In this document: positions 8,492 to 16,378 of the stretch, in pieces
How positions within the stretch are numbered: position 1 is the stretch's first letter
Layout of the letters: each line of letters starts with the position of its first letter
Assembly: GCA_035468285.1 (NCBI GenBank)
Contig: DATISY010000067.1
Coordinates: forward strand, 1-64,000
Direction: 5' to 3'
Source of the DNA: PALSA-555 sp035468285
GTDB taxonomy: Bacteria; Actinomycetota; Acidimicrobiia; IMCC26256; PALSA-555
DNA: 64,000 bases
Made by a program: the position numbers and the translations under genes
The notes under the pieces: model-generated
What the model was told of the DNA's origin: nothing
What the model saw: only the letters and a program-made list of their open reading frames with translations
Database searches by the model: none

Positions 8492-8515
8492 CGTCCCGTC
8501 CGGGCGGACAGGACG
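8492..8515. terminator. Hairpin terminator between convergent genes
   Basis: Nested stems CGTCC/GGACG and GTCC/GGAC around a GGGC loop, with one mismatch. It lies between the transporter stop (8471) and the monooxygenase stop (8569). Confidence 0.5.
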
Positions 8516-8568
8516 CGAACCACGGGCGGGCGGCCCGGAACTCGTCGCGGCCCACCCGCGGGGCGACG

Positions 8569-10188
8569 CTAGACCGAGGCGGCGGACCGGAGCGTGAAAC
8601 CCCGGTAGTCGGCGGCGGCGACCTCGTGGCAGATCCGGTCGTAGAGCGGCAAACCACCGATGTAGGGCATGAACACCCGCGGCTTGCCGGGCACGTTCGC
8701 ACCCATGTACCAGGACGCTGCGGTCGGGAAGAGGGTCTTGTTGGCGACCTGGTTGACGTGGTCGACCCAGTCGTCCTCGGCTTCCTCGGTCGCCTCGATC
8801 GACGTGACACCGCGGTCCCGGACGGCGGCGATGCAGTCCGCGATCCAGTCGACGTGCTGCTCGATCGCGACGAGCATGTTGACGAGCACCGACGGGCTGC
8901 CCGGCCCGGTGACCAGGAACAGGTTGGGGAACCCGGCGACGGCGAGACCGAGGTACGTGCGCGGCCCGGCGGCCCACTTGTCCCGCAGCGAGATGCCGTC
9001 CGCGTTGACGATGTCGGGGGCGAGGAGCGGGCCGGTCATGGCGTCGAAGCCGGTGGCGCACACGAGGACATCGAGGGAATACTCGTCGGCCTCGGTGCGG
9101 ACGCCGTGCGGGACGATCTCGACGATCGGCGTCGCGCGGACGTCGACCAGGGTGACGTTGTCCCGGTTGAACGTGGCGTAGTAGTCGGTGTCGAGACAGG
9201 GTCGCTTCGTGCCCAGTGGATGGTTGCGGGGCGTGAGCCGCTCCGCGATGTCTGGGTCGGCGACCACGTCACGGATCCGGTCGCGCACGAACTGGGCGGC
9301 GGTGTCATTGGCGTCCCGGTTCACGAGGAGGTCGTTGAACGCCGCGACCATCCCGTAGAGGGTCCCCGATTCCCACGCCGCCCGGTACTTCTCCTCGCGG
9401 ACCGTGTCGTCGACGGCGAGCGCCGACTCCTCGGGGAGGGGCACGACGACCCCGGCACGCGACGCGCGCATCGCGTCGCGGTGCTCCCGGGCCCGGGCCT
9501 TGCGCGCCGTGATCGCGTCGGGGTCGAGCGGCGCGTTCCTCGCTGGCATGGTGAAGTTCGGGGTCCGCTGGAACACGGTGACGTGCGCGGCTTCCCGGGC
9601 GATGACCGGGATCGACTGGATGCCCGACGACCCGGTGCCGATCACCCCGACCCGCTGACCGGCGAGGTCGACACCGCCGTGCGGCCAGCGGCTGGTGTAG
9701 AGGATCGGGCCCGCGAACGTGTCGATGCCGGGGATCTCGGGCTGCTTCGGCGCCGAGAGGCAGCCCGTCGCCATCACGCAGAACTGCGCGGACACGTGAT
9801 GTCCCCGGTCCGTGCTGACCTGCCACCGCTGCGCAGGCTCGTCCCACGTCGCGGCGGTCACCCGGGTCTCGAACGCGATGTCGCGGCGCAGATCGAACCG
9901 GTCCGCGACGTGCTCCGCGTACCGCAGGATCTCCGGCTGGGTGGCGTACCGCTCCGACCAGGTCCACTCCTGTTCCAGCTCGGGTGAGAACGAGTAGGAG
10001 TAGTCCATCGACTCGACGTCGCAGCGCGCCCCTGGGTAGCGGTTCCACCACCACGTTCCGCCCACGTCCGCCGCGGCCTCGAAACCCTGCAGCGTCAGGC
10101 CGAGCTGGCGCAGCCGCTGGTGCGCGTACAGCCCGGCGAACCCGGCGCCGACGACGACCGCGTCGACCTCGCGATGCGAATCCGTCAT
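8569..10188 (-). CDS. FAD/NADPH-dependent Baeyer-Villiger-type monooxygenase
   Basis: 539-residue flavoprotein of the cyclohexanone-monooxygenase class, which inserts oxygen into ketones to give esters or lactones. It has an FAD-binding VVVGAGFAG near the N-terminus, GGTWWWNRYPGARCDVES, and a second Rossmann motif GVIGTGSSGIQ for NADPH. The class fingerprint F-x-G-x-x-x-H-x-x-x-W-P appears as FAGPILYTSRWP, with Tyr at the His position. The ATG at 10188 precedes the first beta strand by a few residues. A -10-like GACAAT sits 6 nt upstream, which suggests a leaderless mRNA. The substrate is unknown. Confidence 0.87.
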   Translation of the reverse strand: MTDSHREVDAVVVGAGFAGLYAHQRLRQLGLTLQGFEAAADVGGTWWWNRYPGARCDVESMDYSYSFSPELEQEWTWSERYATQPEILRYAEHVADRFDLRRDIAFETRVTAATWDEPAQRWQVSTDRGHHVSAQFCVMATGCLSAPKQPEIPGIDTFAGPILYTSRWPHGGVDLAGQRVGVIGTGSSGIQSIPVIAREAAHVTVFQRTPNFTMPARNAPLDPDAITARKARAREHRDAMRASRAGVVVPLPEESALAVDDTVREEKYRAAWESGTLYGMVAAFNDLLVNRDANDTAAQFVRDRIRDVVADPDIAERLTPRNHPLGTKRPCLDTDYYATFNRDNVTLVDVRATPIVEIVPHGVRTEADEYSLDVLVCATGFDAMTGPLLAPDIVNADGISLRDKWAAGPRTYLGLAVAGFPNLFLVTGPGSPSVLVNMLVAIEQHVDWIADCIAAVRDRGVTSIEATEEAEDDWVDHVNQVANKTLFPTAASWYMGANVPGKPRVFMPYIGGLPLYDRICHEVAAADYRGFTLRSAASV

Positions 10189-10200
10189 GGGCGCATTGTC

Positions 10201-10525
10201 ACACGCGCTGCCCGGCCCGCGCCGGGGGCCCCGGTTGAGCGTGCTGGGCGTACGCTGACGGCACGACGAGGGGCGCGTCGGTGCCCGCGGGGGACCGGGC
10301 CAGGGCCCGATGATCGACCTGATCGGGTGTCGGTGTCGCGGTGGGGATCGACGGGCGGATCCGGGCGACGACGCCGCGGGCGTCGCAGGTCGCGGTGGCA
10401 CGGCTCGGCGGCGCGGTCGGCCTCGTGGTCGGCCTGGGGTCGCTGGTGTGGGGCGCGACCGTCCCCTGATCCGCTCGATCCGCTTCCCAGGGTGCGGACC
10501 GGCCCCGCGCCGCACGGGTTGCCCG
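10201..10525. other. Divergent intergenic region
   Basis: About 325 nt between the monooxygenase and gamma-glutamyltransferase starts. It is GC-rich with no clear hairpin. Besides the two leaderless promoters at its ends I see only one weak small frame (10341-10469). Confidence 0.35.
10341..10469 (+). CDS. Possible 42-residue single-helix membrane peptide
   Basis: GTG-initiated short frame whose second half (residues about 22-38, LGGAVGLVVGLGSLVWG) is a plausible single membrane helix after a basic N-terminus. There is no good ribosome-binding site and no family is recognised. The hydrophobic codon pattern is the only support. Confidence 0.15.
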   Translation: MGIDGRIRATTPRASQVAVARLGGAVGLVVGLGSLVWGATVP

Positions 10526-10531
10526 TAGCCT
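10526..10531 (+). promoter_or_regulatory. -10 box, leaderless promoter of ggt-like gene
   Basis: TAGCCT followed by exactly 6 nt and the ATG. There is no ribosome-binding site, so transcription probably begins at the start codon. Confidence 0.5.
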
Positions 10532-10537
10532 GCGGGG

Positions 10538-12091
10538 ATGGAGGCGCGCCGGTTTCCCCGCGACGCGGTCGCGACCGCGCACTACCTCGCCTCCGCGTCG
10601 GGTCTCGCGGTGCTGGCCGAGGGTGGGAACGCGGTTGACGCCGCGGTCGCGGCGAACCTGACTCTGGGGGTCGTGACCCCGTACGCGTGCGGGTATGGGG
10701 GTGACCTGTTCGCGGTGGTGTGGGACGGTGCGCTGCACGGCTACCTCGGCTCTGGACGTTCCCCAGCGGAGGCGTCACGCGACGACGTCGCCGACCGGGC
10801 CGGCGCGGCGCACATGCCGGTGTTTGGGGCCGACACGGTCACCGTCCCGGGTGGTGTCGCCGGGTGGTTCGACCTCCTTGCCCGTTGGGGGACCCGCGAC
10901 TTCGGGTCGCTGGCACGGGACGCGATCGCGTACGCCCGGGATGGGTTCGAGGTCAGCGCGGGTGCAGCGACGGTGTTCGCGGAAGGGGGGCGTCTGTACC
11001 GGGAGGAGGACCCGACCTTCGCGGCGTGGCGGCGCCTGTATGCCGACGTCGGCCCGGGCACCTGGTTGCGTCAGCCGTCGCTGGCCCGGACCTTGGAGCG
11101 CATCGCGGCCGACGGGCCCGACGCTTACTACAAGGGCCCGATCGGGGACGCCATCGTCGCGACGCTCGCCGAGCACGGCAGCGCGATGCGCCGGGGGGAC
11201 CTCGCCACGCACGCGGGGGAGTGGACCGCGCCGCTGCGAGCCCCGTACCGCGACGTCGAGATCGTCGAGTTGCCACCCCCCACCCAAGGGGTCACCGCGC
11301 TCGAGGCGCTCCGCATCCTCGACGGGCTCCCACGCCGCGACGACCCCGTCGACCGGGAACACGTCAAGATCGAGGCGCTCAAGCAGGCGCTCGCCGACCG
11401 GGACCGGTACGTCACCGACCCCGAGCACATGCCGCGCGCCGCGACCGAGCTCCTCACCGATGGGTGGATCGAGTCGCGGCGGCGGGTGCTGCGCCTCGAC
11501 CGGGCCGTCGACCCCGACGCCGCCGTCCCCCAGCCGGGGGGTACCACCTATCTGTGCGTCGCGGACCGCGACGGGCTCCTGGTCAGCCTCATCCAGTCGA
11601 ACTTCACGTCGTTCGGCTCCGGGGTGCACGTCCCCGAGTGGGGGATCAACCTCAACAACCGGGGGTTCTCGTTCTCGCTCGATCCGGACCGGCCGAACGT
11701 GTTCGCGCCCGGGAAACGGCCGATGCACACCCTCATCCCGGCGATGGCGCTTCGGGACGGGGCCCCGTGGCTGGTGTTCGGCAGCATGGGCGGCGACGCG
11801 CAAGCCGCGGTGCACGTCCAGCTGCTCGCTCACCTCGTCGACCGCGGGGCGGATCCGGCGGATGCGCTCGTCGCGCCGCGCTGGCGGGTCGACCCCGGGA
11901 CGTGGCGGGTCCACGCCGAGCGGCGGTTCCCCGGCGAGCTGCTCGAAGGGCTGCGGGCCCGCGGGCACACGGTCGAGGTGACCCGGAACTTCGACACCGG
12001 GATGGGTCACGCGCACGTCATCCGGCTCAACGCGCCCGGGTACGCCGCCGCGGCGGACCCGCGCTCGGAAGGCGCCGCGCTCGGGCGTTGA
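10538..12091 (+). CDS. Gamma-glutamyltransferase-family Ntn hydrolase
   Basis: 517-residue member of the gamma-glutamyltranspeptidase family, which transfers or hydrolyses the gamma-glutamyl bond of glutathione-like compounds. The N-terminal GGNAVDAAVAANLTLGVV and CGYGGDLF stretches are characteristic. The autoprocessing Thr is in PGGTTYLCV, about residue 336, splitting a large and a small subunit. The small subunit continues with the expected SNFTSFGSGV and GSMGGDAQ segments. I see no strong signal peptide, so it may act in the cytoplasm like other actinobacterial paralogues (for example cephalosporin-acylase-like or capsule enzymes). It precedes the MoxR operon by 35 nt. Confidence 0.83.
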   Translation: MEARRFPRDAVATAHYLASASGLAVLAEGGNAVDAAVAANLTLGVVTPYACGYGGDLFAVVWDGALHGYLGSGRSPAEASRDDVADRAGAAHMPVFGADTVTVPGGVAGWFDLLARWGTRDFGSLARDAIAYARDGFEVSAGAATVFAEGGRLYREEDPTFAAWRRLYADVGPGTWLRQPSLARTLERIAADGPDAYYKGPIGDAIVATLAEHGSAMRRGDLATHAGEWTAPLRAPYRDVEIVELPPPTQGVTALEALRILDGLPRRDDPVDREHVKIEALKQALADRDRYVTDPEHMPRAATELLTDGWIESRRRVLRLDRAVDPDAAVPQPGGTTYLCVADRDGLLVSLIQSNFTSFGSGVHVPEWGINLNNRGFSFSLDPDRPNVFAPGKRPMHTLIPAMALRDGAPWLVFGSMGGDAQAAVHVQLLAHLVDRGADPADALVAPRWRVDPGTWRVHAERRFPGELLEGLRARGHTVEVTRNFDTGMGHAHVIRLNAPGYAAAADPRSEGAALGR

Positions 12092-12114
12092 GACCCGGCG
12101 CGTGCGACCCCCGG

Positions 12115-12120
12115 TACGAT
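12115..12120 (+). promoter_or_regulatory. -10 box, leaderless promoter of the MoxR operon
   Basis: TACGAT, then 6 nt (TCCCTC), then the ATG of the MoxR gene. The gap from the previous stop is only 35 nt. Confidence 0.5.
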
Positions 12121-12126
12121 TCCCTC

Positions 12127-13020
12127 ATGGAACCGGTCAAATCGGTCGACGACGTGCGCGACGCGCTGGCTGCGCACGACTACCTGGCCGACGACGGGCT
12201 CGCCACCGCGGTGTTCCTGGCGTTGCGCCTCGAGCGGCCGCTGCTCCTCGAGGGCGAGGCGGGGGTCGGCAAGACCGAGCTGGCCAAGGTCCTGGCCCGC
12301 TGGACGGGCGGCGAGCTGATCCGGTTGCAGTGCTACGAGGGGATCGACGCGGCCCAGGCCGTCTACGAATGGGACTACTCCCGGCAGCTCCTGCACCTGC
12401 GCGCCGCGGAGGCGAGCGGCGGCCCGATCTCGGAGGACGAGCTCTACTCCGAGCGGTTCCTCGTCCGTCGCCCGCTGCTGCGGGCCATCGCCTACGAAGG
12501 CGCGCAACCCCCGGTGCTGCTGGTCGATGAGGTTGACCGGGCCGACGACGAGTTCGAGGCGTTCCTGCTCGAGATCCTCGCCGACTACGCCATCACCATC
12601 CCCGAGCTCGGCACGTTCCACGCTGCCCGGCCCCCGGTCGTCGTCGTCACGTCGAACCGGACCCGCGACGTCCACGACGCCTTGAAGCGCCGCTGCCTCT
12701 ACCACTGGATCGACCATCCCGACTTCGAACGCGAGCTCGCCATCCTCCGGGTGCGGGCCCCCGGCGTCGGTGAGGCGCTCGCCCGCCAGGTCGCGGCCGC
12801 GGTCGCGGCGCTGCGCGACCTCGACCTCTACAAGCCGCCCGGTGTCGCCGAGACCATCGACTGGGCCCAGGCCGTCGCCGCGCTCGGCGCCACCCTCCTC
12901 GACGAGGAGACCGTCGCCGTCACGCTCGGCACCGTCCTCAAGTACCGCGAGGACCAGCAACGCGCCGTCAGCCACGGGCTCACCACCCTCATCACCGCCC
13001 CCGTCTCCGACGATGCCTGA
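12127..13020 (+). CDS. MoxR-family AAA+ ATPase (CoxD-like)
   Basis: 297-residue AAA+ chaperone-type ATPase. Walker A is GEAGVGKTE (residues about 43-51), Walker B is LLVDEVDRAD, sensor 1 is VVTSNRTRD, and an Arg finger region RRCLYHW follows. MoxR proteins pair with VWA-domain partners to insert metals or remodel enzymes. CoxD of the CO-dehydrogenase maturation pathway is the closest functional parallel, because VWA (CoxE-like) and XdhC/CoxI-like genes follow. The next gene overlaps by 8 nt, so all are co-transcribed. The start at ATG 12127 is backed by a -10 box 6 nt upstream. Confidence 0.87.
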   Translation: MEPVKSVDDVRDALAAHDYLADDGLATAVFLALRLERPLLLEGEAGVGKTELAKVLARWTGGELIRLQCYEGIDAAQAVYEWDYSRQLLHLRAAEASGGPISEDELYSERFLVRRPLLRAIAYEGAQPPVLLVDEVDRADDEFEAFLLEILADYAITIPELGTFHAARPPVVVVTSNRTRDVHDALKRRCLYHWIDHPDFERELAILRVRAPGVGEALARQVAAAVAALRDLDLYKPPGVAETIDWAQAVAALGATLLDEETVAVTLGTVLKYREDQQRAVSHGLTTLITAPVSDDA

Positions 13021-14137
13021 CCCTGCCGACGCCGACCGGCTCGTCGTCGCGTTCGCCCGGGTGCTGCGCCGCGCCGGGCTCGACGTCCCCGTCGGCGCCA
13101 CCGTGACCCTCGGCGAGGCGTTCGCCGCCGTCGGGCTCGAGCAGCGCGACGCCCTCTACTGGGCCGGCCGGGCCGTCGTGCTGCGCCGCCGCGAAGACGG
13201 GCCCGTCTACGACGCCGCGTTCCGGGCGTTCTGGGACGCCGAGCCCCCCACCGCCGTCCCGGCACCGGACTCGACGGAGACGATCACGATCGGGCTCGAC
13301 GACGACGCCGGGCCCGACACCGACGCGCCTGACGAACCCGACGACGGGGGCGACGACGTCCAGCTGCGGGTCCGGTGGAGCCCCGCCGAGCTGCTCCGCC
13401 ACCGCGACTTCGCCGCGTGCAGCCCCGCCGAGCTCGACGAGGCTCGGCGGCTCATCGCCGACCTGCGCATCGTCGGCGCCCGCCGCCGGTCCCGTCGCCA
13501 CCGGGCCACGCACCGCGACCGGGGCCGACCCGACCTGCGCCGCACCGTCCGCCGCGCCCTCGGCGCGGGTGGGGAGCCGGCCCGGCGAGCGTTCCGCGCA
13601 CCGACCGACCGGCCCCGCCGCCTCGTGCTCCTCTGCGACGTCAGCGGCTCCATGGAGCCCTACGCCCGCGCCTTCCTCCGGTTCCTCCACACCGCGGTCG
13701 TGGCCGGCACCCGCGTCGAGGCGTTCGCCGTCGGGACCCGCGTGACCCGCCTCACCCGGGAGCTGTCGTCCCGTGACCCCGATGAGGCGCTGCGCGCCGC
13801 CGCGGCGCGTGTCACCGACTGGTCCGGCGGCACCCGCCTCGGCGACGGGCTCCGCACCTTCAATGACCGGTGGGGGATCCGGGGGGTCGCCCGCGGCGCG
13901 GTCGTCGTCGTCCTCTCCGACGGGTGGGACCGTGGTGACCCCGACCTCCTCGGCGAGCAGATGGCCCGCCTCCATCGGGTCGCGCACCGGGTGGTGTGGG
14001 TCAACCCGCTCAAGGCCACCGCCGACTACGCGCCCCTGGCCCGGGGCATGGCCGCGGCGCTGCCCCACGTCGACGAGTTCGTCACCGGCCACTCCATCGC
14101 CGCCCTCGAAGACCTCGTCGGCGTCCTGGCCCGATGA
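13013..14137 (+). CDS. VWA-domain protein (CoxE-like), partner of MoxR
   Basis: 374-residue protein. The N-terminal helical region is followed by an acidic linker (residues about 95-120) and a basic RRRSRRHRATHR patch. The C-terminal von Willebrand A domain has an intact metal-ion-dependent adhesion motif DVSGSM, the downstream Thr in SGGTRLGDG and Asp in LSDGWDRGD. This matches CoxE/YehP-type VWA proteins that work with MoxR ATPases in cofactor insertion. It starts inside the end of the MoxR gene (8-nt overlap). Confidence 0.83.
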   Translation: MPDPADADRLVVAFARVLRRAGLDVPVGATVTLGEAFAAVGLEQRDALYWAGRAVVLRRREDGPVYDAAFRAFWDAEPPTAVPAPDSTETITIGLDDDAGPDTDAPDEPDDGGDDVQLRVRWSPAELLRHRDFAACSPAELDEARRLIADLRIVGARRRSRRHRATHRDRGRPDLRRTVRRALGAGGEPARRAFRAPTDRPRRLVLLCDVSGSMEPYARAFLRFLHTAVVAGTRVEAFAVGTRVTRLTRELSSRDPDEALRAAAARVTDWSGGTRLGDGLRTFNDRWGIRGVARGAVVVVLSDGWDRGDPDLLGEQMARLHRVAHRVVWVNPLKATADYAPLARGMAAALPHVDEFVTGHSIAALEDLVGVLAR

Positions 14138-14152
14138 TCGGCCGGTGACGTG

Positions 14153-14470
14153 ATGCGCGACCTCCTCGACGACATCGACCGGTGGCGCGACGCGGGCCAC
14201 CGCGTCGCGGTCGCCCGCGTCGTCGGACTCGACGGGTCCGGGCCCCGCGACCCCGGCGCGGCGATGGCCGTCAGCGATTCCGGGGAGGTCGCCGGCTCCG
14301 TCTCCGGCGGCTGCGTCGAGGGCGCGGTCGTGACCGAGGCCCTCGCGGTCCTCGCCGGGGAACGGCCCCGCGGGGTGGTGACGTTCGGCTACTCCGACGA
14401 CGACGCGTTCGCTGTCGGCCTGACCTGCGGCGGGACGATCCACGTGTTCGTCGAACCGCTCGACTGGTGA
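14153..14470 (+). CDS. XdhC/CoxI N-terminal domain protein
   Basis: 105-residue protein matching the short N-terminal XdhC_CoxI domain: VARVVGLDGSGPRDPGAAM, GSVSGGCVEGAV, and a C-terminal TCGGTIHVF. XdhC proteins bind and deliver molybdenum cofactor to xanthine-dehydrogenase-type enzymes. In many genomes this domain is fused to a Rossmann domain. Here the Rossmann part is the next gene, with a 4-nt GTGA overlap. A GTG directly before the ATG is an equally possible start. Confidence 0.8.
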   Translation: MRDLLDDIDRWRDAGHRVAVARVVGLDGSGPRDPGAAMAVSDSGEVAGSVSGGCVEGAVVTEALAVLAGERPRGVVTFGYSDDDAFAVGLTCGGTIHVFVEPLDW

Positions 14471-15279
14471 CCGTGCCCGCGGGCGCGACGCCCGTCTACG
14501 ACGCATTGGACGCCGCGCTGCGCGCCGACCAGCCCGTCGCGCTCGCCGCGGTCACCGACGGGGTCGGCCTCGGCCGCAAGCTCCTCGTCCGGCCCGGCGG
14601 CCCCCCCGTCGGTTCCCTCGGTCACGGCGACCTGGACCGGGTCGTCGCCCGCGACGCGCTCGGCGCGCTCGAGGCGGGCGCCACCGTGACCCGCCACTAC
14701 GGGCCCCACGGCGAAGCCCGCGAAGACACCGTGACCGTGTTCATCGAGTCGTTCGCTCCCGCGCCCCGGATGGTGATCTTCGGGGCGGTCGACTTCACTG
14801 CGTCGTTGGCACGCGCCGCGAAGCTGCTCGGCTACCACGTCACCGTCTGCGATGCCCGGGCGGTGTTCGCCACCCGGGCCCGGTTCCCGATGGCCGACGC
14901 GGTCGTCTGCGAGTGGCCCAACCGGTACTTGGAGGAGCACGGCCAGGAGCTCGGGCCCCGCGACGCGGTGTGCGTGCTGACCCACGACGCCAAGTTCGAC
15001 GTGCCGGCGATCGTCGCCGCGCTCGGCACCCGGGTCGGGTACCTCGGCGCGATGGGGAGCCGTCGCACCCACGCCGAGCGGGTCGAGCGGCTCCGCGAGG
15101 CCGGTGTCGACGACGCCGGCCTGGACCGGCTCCGCGCCCCGATCGGCCTGGACCTCGGCGCCCGCACTCCCGAGGAGACCGCAGTGGCGATCTGCGCCGA
15201 GATCATCGCCACGCGCACCGGGCGGCAGGCCCCGTCGCTGCGCGACACGGCCGGGCCGATCCACGGCGACCGCGCCTGA
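14467..15279 (+). CDS. XdhC-family protein with Rossmann domain
   Basis: 270-residue protein. Residues 1-90 again resemble an XdhC-type N-domain but lack the GGCVEG motif. Residues about 95-240 are the XdhC Rossmann domain, with IFGAVDFTASLARAAKLLGY, VLTHDAKFDVPAI and YLGAMGSRRTH. That last motif is diagnostic for XdhC/CoxF maturation factors of molybdenum hydroxylases. It begins at a GTG overlapping the previous stop. No coxL/coxM/coxS or xdh structural gene is in the window, so the client enzyme lies elsewhere or is unusual. Confidence 0.84.
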   Translation: MTVPAGATPVYDALDAALRADQPVALAAVTDGVGLGRKLLVRPGGPPVGSLGHGDLDRVVARDALGALEAGATVTRHYGPHGEAREDTVTVFIESFAPAPRMVIFGAVDFTASLARAAKLLGYHVTVCDARAVFATRARFPMADAVVCEWPNRYLEEHGQELGPRDAVCVLTHDAKFDVPAIVAALGTRVGYLGAMGSRRTHAERVERLREAGVDDAGLDRLRAPIGLDLGARTPEETAVAICAEIIATRTGRQAPSLRDTAGPIHGDRA

Positions 15280-15305
15280 CCGGAGCCGCAACGGGAGGGG
15301 GAGCG

Positions 15306-16040
15306 ATGGATCTGGGAATCACGGGACGGCGGGCCGCCGTCGCGGGCGCGTCGGCGGGTCTGGGCCGGGCGTGCGCCGAGGCGCTCGCCGCCGAGGGCGT
15401 GCAGGTCGCGATCTGTGGCCGGGACCAGGGTCGCCTCGACGAGGTCGCCGCCGCCTCGGGGGTGATCCCGATCGTGGCCGACGTGTCCCAACCCGACGGG
15501 GCCCGGCACTTCGTCGCGGCGGCACGCGCCGCGCTGGGCGGGATCGACATCCTGATCCCGAACTCGGGCGGACCCCATCCTGGCGGGTTCGCCGACATCA
15601 CCGACATGGACGACTACGAGCGGGCGTTCGAGCTGAACGCGCTCTCCGCGATCGTCATGTGCCACGAGGCCGTCCCCGCGATGCGGGAGCAACGGTGGGG
15701 GAGAGTGGTCGCGATCACGTCCATCGCGGTGCGGCAGCCGATCCCGTCGCTGATCCTGTCCAACACCGCCCGGGCCGCGACGACCGGGTTCCTGAAGACG
15801 CTCGCCGGCGCGGTCGTCGCCGACGGGGTGACGGTCAACTCGCTGCAACCCGGGATCCACGACACCGACCGGATCCGTCAGCTCTCCGGCGGGAACGCCG
15901 CCGCGGGTCAGCCGTCGGGGACGATCGGGGACCCCGCCGACTTCGGGGCGGTGTGCACGTTCCTGTGCTCGGAGCACGCCCGGTTCATCACCGGCGCCGC
16001 GATCCCGGTCGATGGTGGCGCGTACGCCGGGCTGCAGTGA
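15306..16040 (+). CDS. SDR-family oxidoreductase with altered catalytic motif
   Basis: 244-residue short-chain dehydrogenase/reductase. The cofactor loop AGASAGLGRA and the NSGG motif replacing N-A-G-G are clear. A C-terminal PVDGGAY fits 3-oxoacyl-ACP-reductase-like SDRs. The catalytic Tyr-x-x-x-Lys is not seen. The stretch after the Ser (ITSIAVRQPIPSL) reads SNTARAAT where Y-x-x-x-K belongs. This loss is shared with some 'BKR-like' actinobacterial SDRs, so the protein may be stable but use another chemistry. It follows the XdhC gene by 26 nt with GGGAGGGG upstream, so it is probably in the same operon. Confidence 0.8.
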   Translation: MDLGITGRRAAVAGASAGLGRACAEALAAEGVQVAICGRDQGRLDEVAAASGVIPIVADVSQPDGARHFVAAARAALGGIDILIPNSGGPHPGGFADITDMDDYERAFELNALSAIVMCHEAVPAMREQRWGRVVAITSIAVRQPIPSLILSNTARAATTGFLKTLAGAVVADGVTVNSLQPGIHDTDRIRQLSGGNAAAGQPSGTIGDPADFGAVCTFLCSEHARFITGAAIPVDGGAYAGLQ

Positions 16041-16044
16041 CCCC

Positions 16045-16344
16045 ATGATCCGTCACGTGGTCTGTCTCACCTGGAGCGTCGACGCCACCCCGGCTGACGT
16101 CGAGGCCGTCCGGGCCGGGCTCGTCGCACTCCCGGGCCAGATCCCCGAGATCCGGTCCTACGCAGTCGGGTCGGACCTGTCCGTCGTGGACGGGAACGCT
16201 GACTTCGCGATCGTGGCCGACTTCGACGACGTCGCCGCGTGGCGCCGCTACCAAGAGCATCCCGCGCACCAGGCCGTCCTGACCGAGCGGATCCGGCCGA
16301 TCCTGGCCTCCCGGGCCGCGGTGCAGCACGAGCTCCGGGCCTAG
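16045..16344 (+). CDS. Dabb (stress-responsive alpha/beta-barrel) protein
   Basis: 99-residue protein beginning MIRHVVCLTW, the hallmark of the dimeric alpha/beta-barrel (Dabb) family, with the AIVADFDD strand and the closing helix HPAHQAVLTERI. Members form ferredoxin-like dimers. Some are small cyclases or oxygenases, and most have no known role. The ATG lies 4 nt after the SDR stop, so the two are probably co-translated. Confidence 0.82.
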   Translation: MIRHVVCLTWSVDATPADVEAVRAGLVALPGQIPEIRSYAVGSDLSVVDGNADFAIVADFDDVAAWRRYQEHPAHQAVLTERIRPILASRAAVQHELRA

Positions 16345-16366
16345 CCGGCGCGGGGAGGCCCTCGCG

Positions 16367-16372
16367 TACGCT
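16367..16372 (+). promoter_or_regulatory. -10 box, leaderless promoter of pgsA-like gene
   Basis: TACGCT followed by GGGAGC (6 nt) and GTG. Confidence 0.5.
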
Positions 16373-16378
16373 GGGAGC

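Noticed and set aside
10310..10528. 72-residue plus-strand frame before the ggt-like gene
   Set aside because: Arg/Gly-rich shadow-like composition with no ribosome-binding site.
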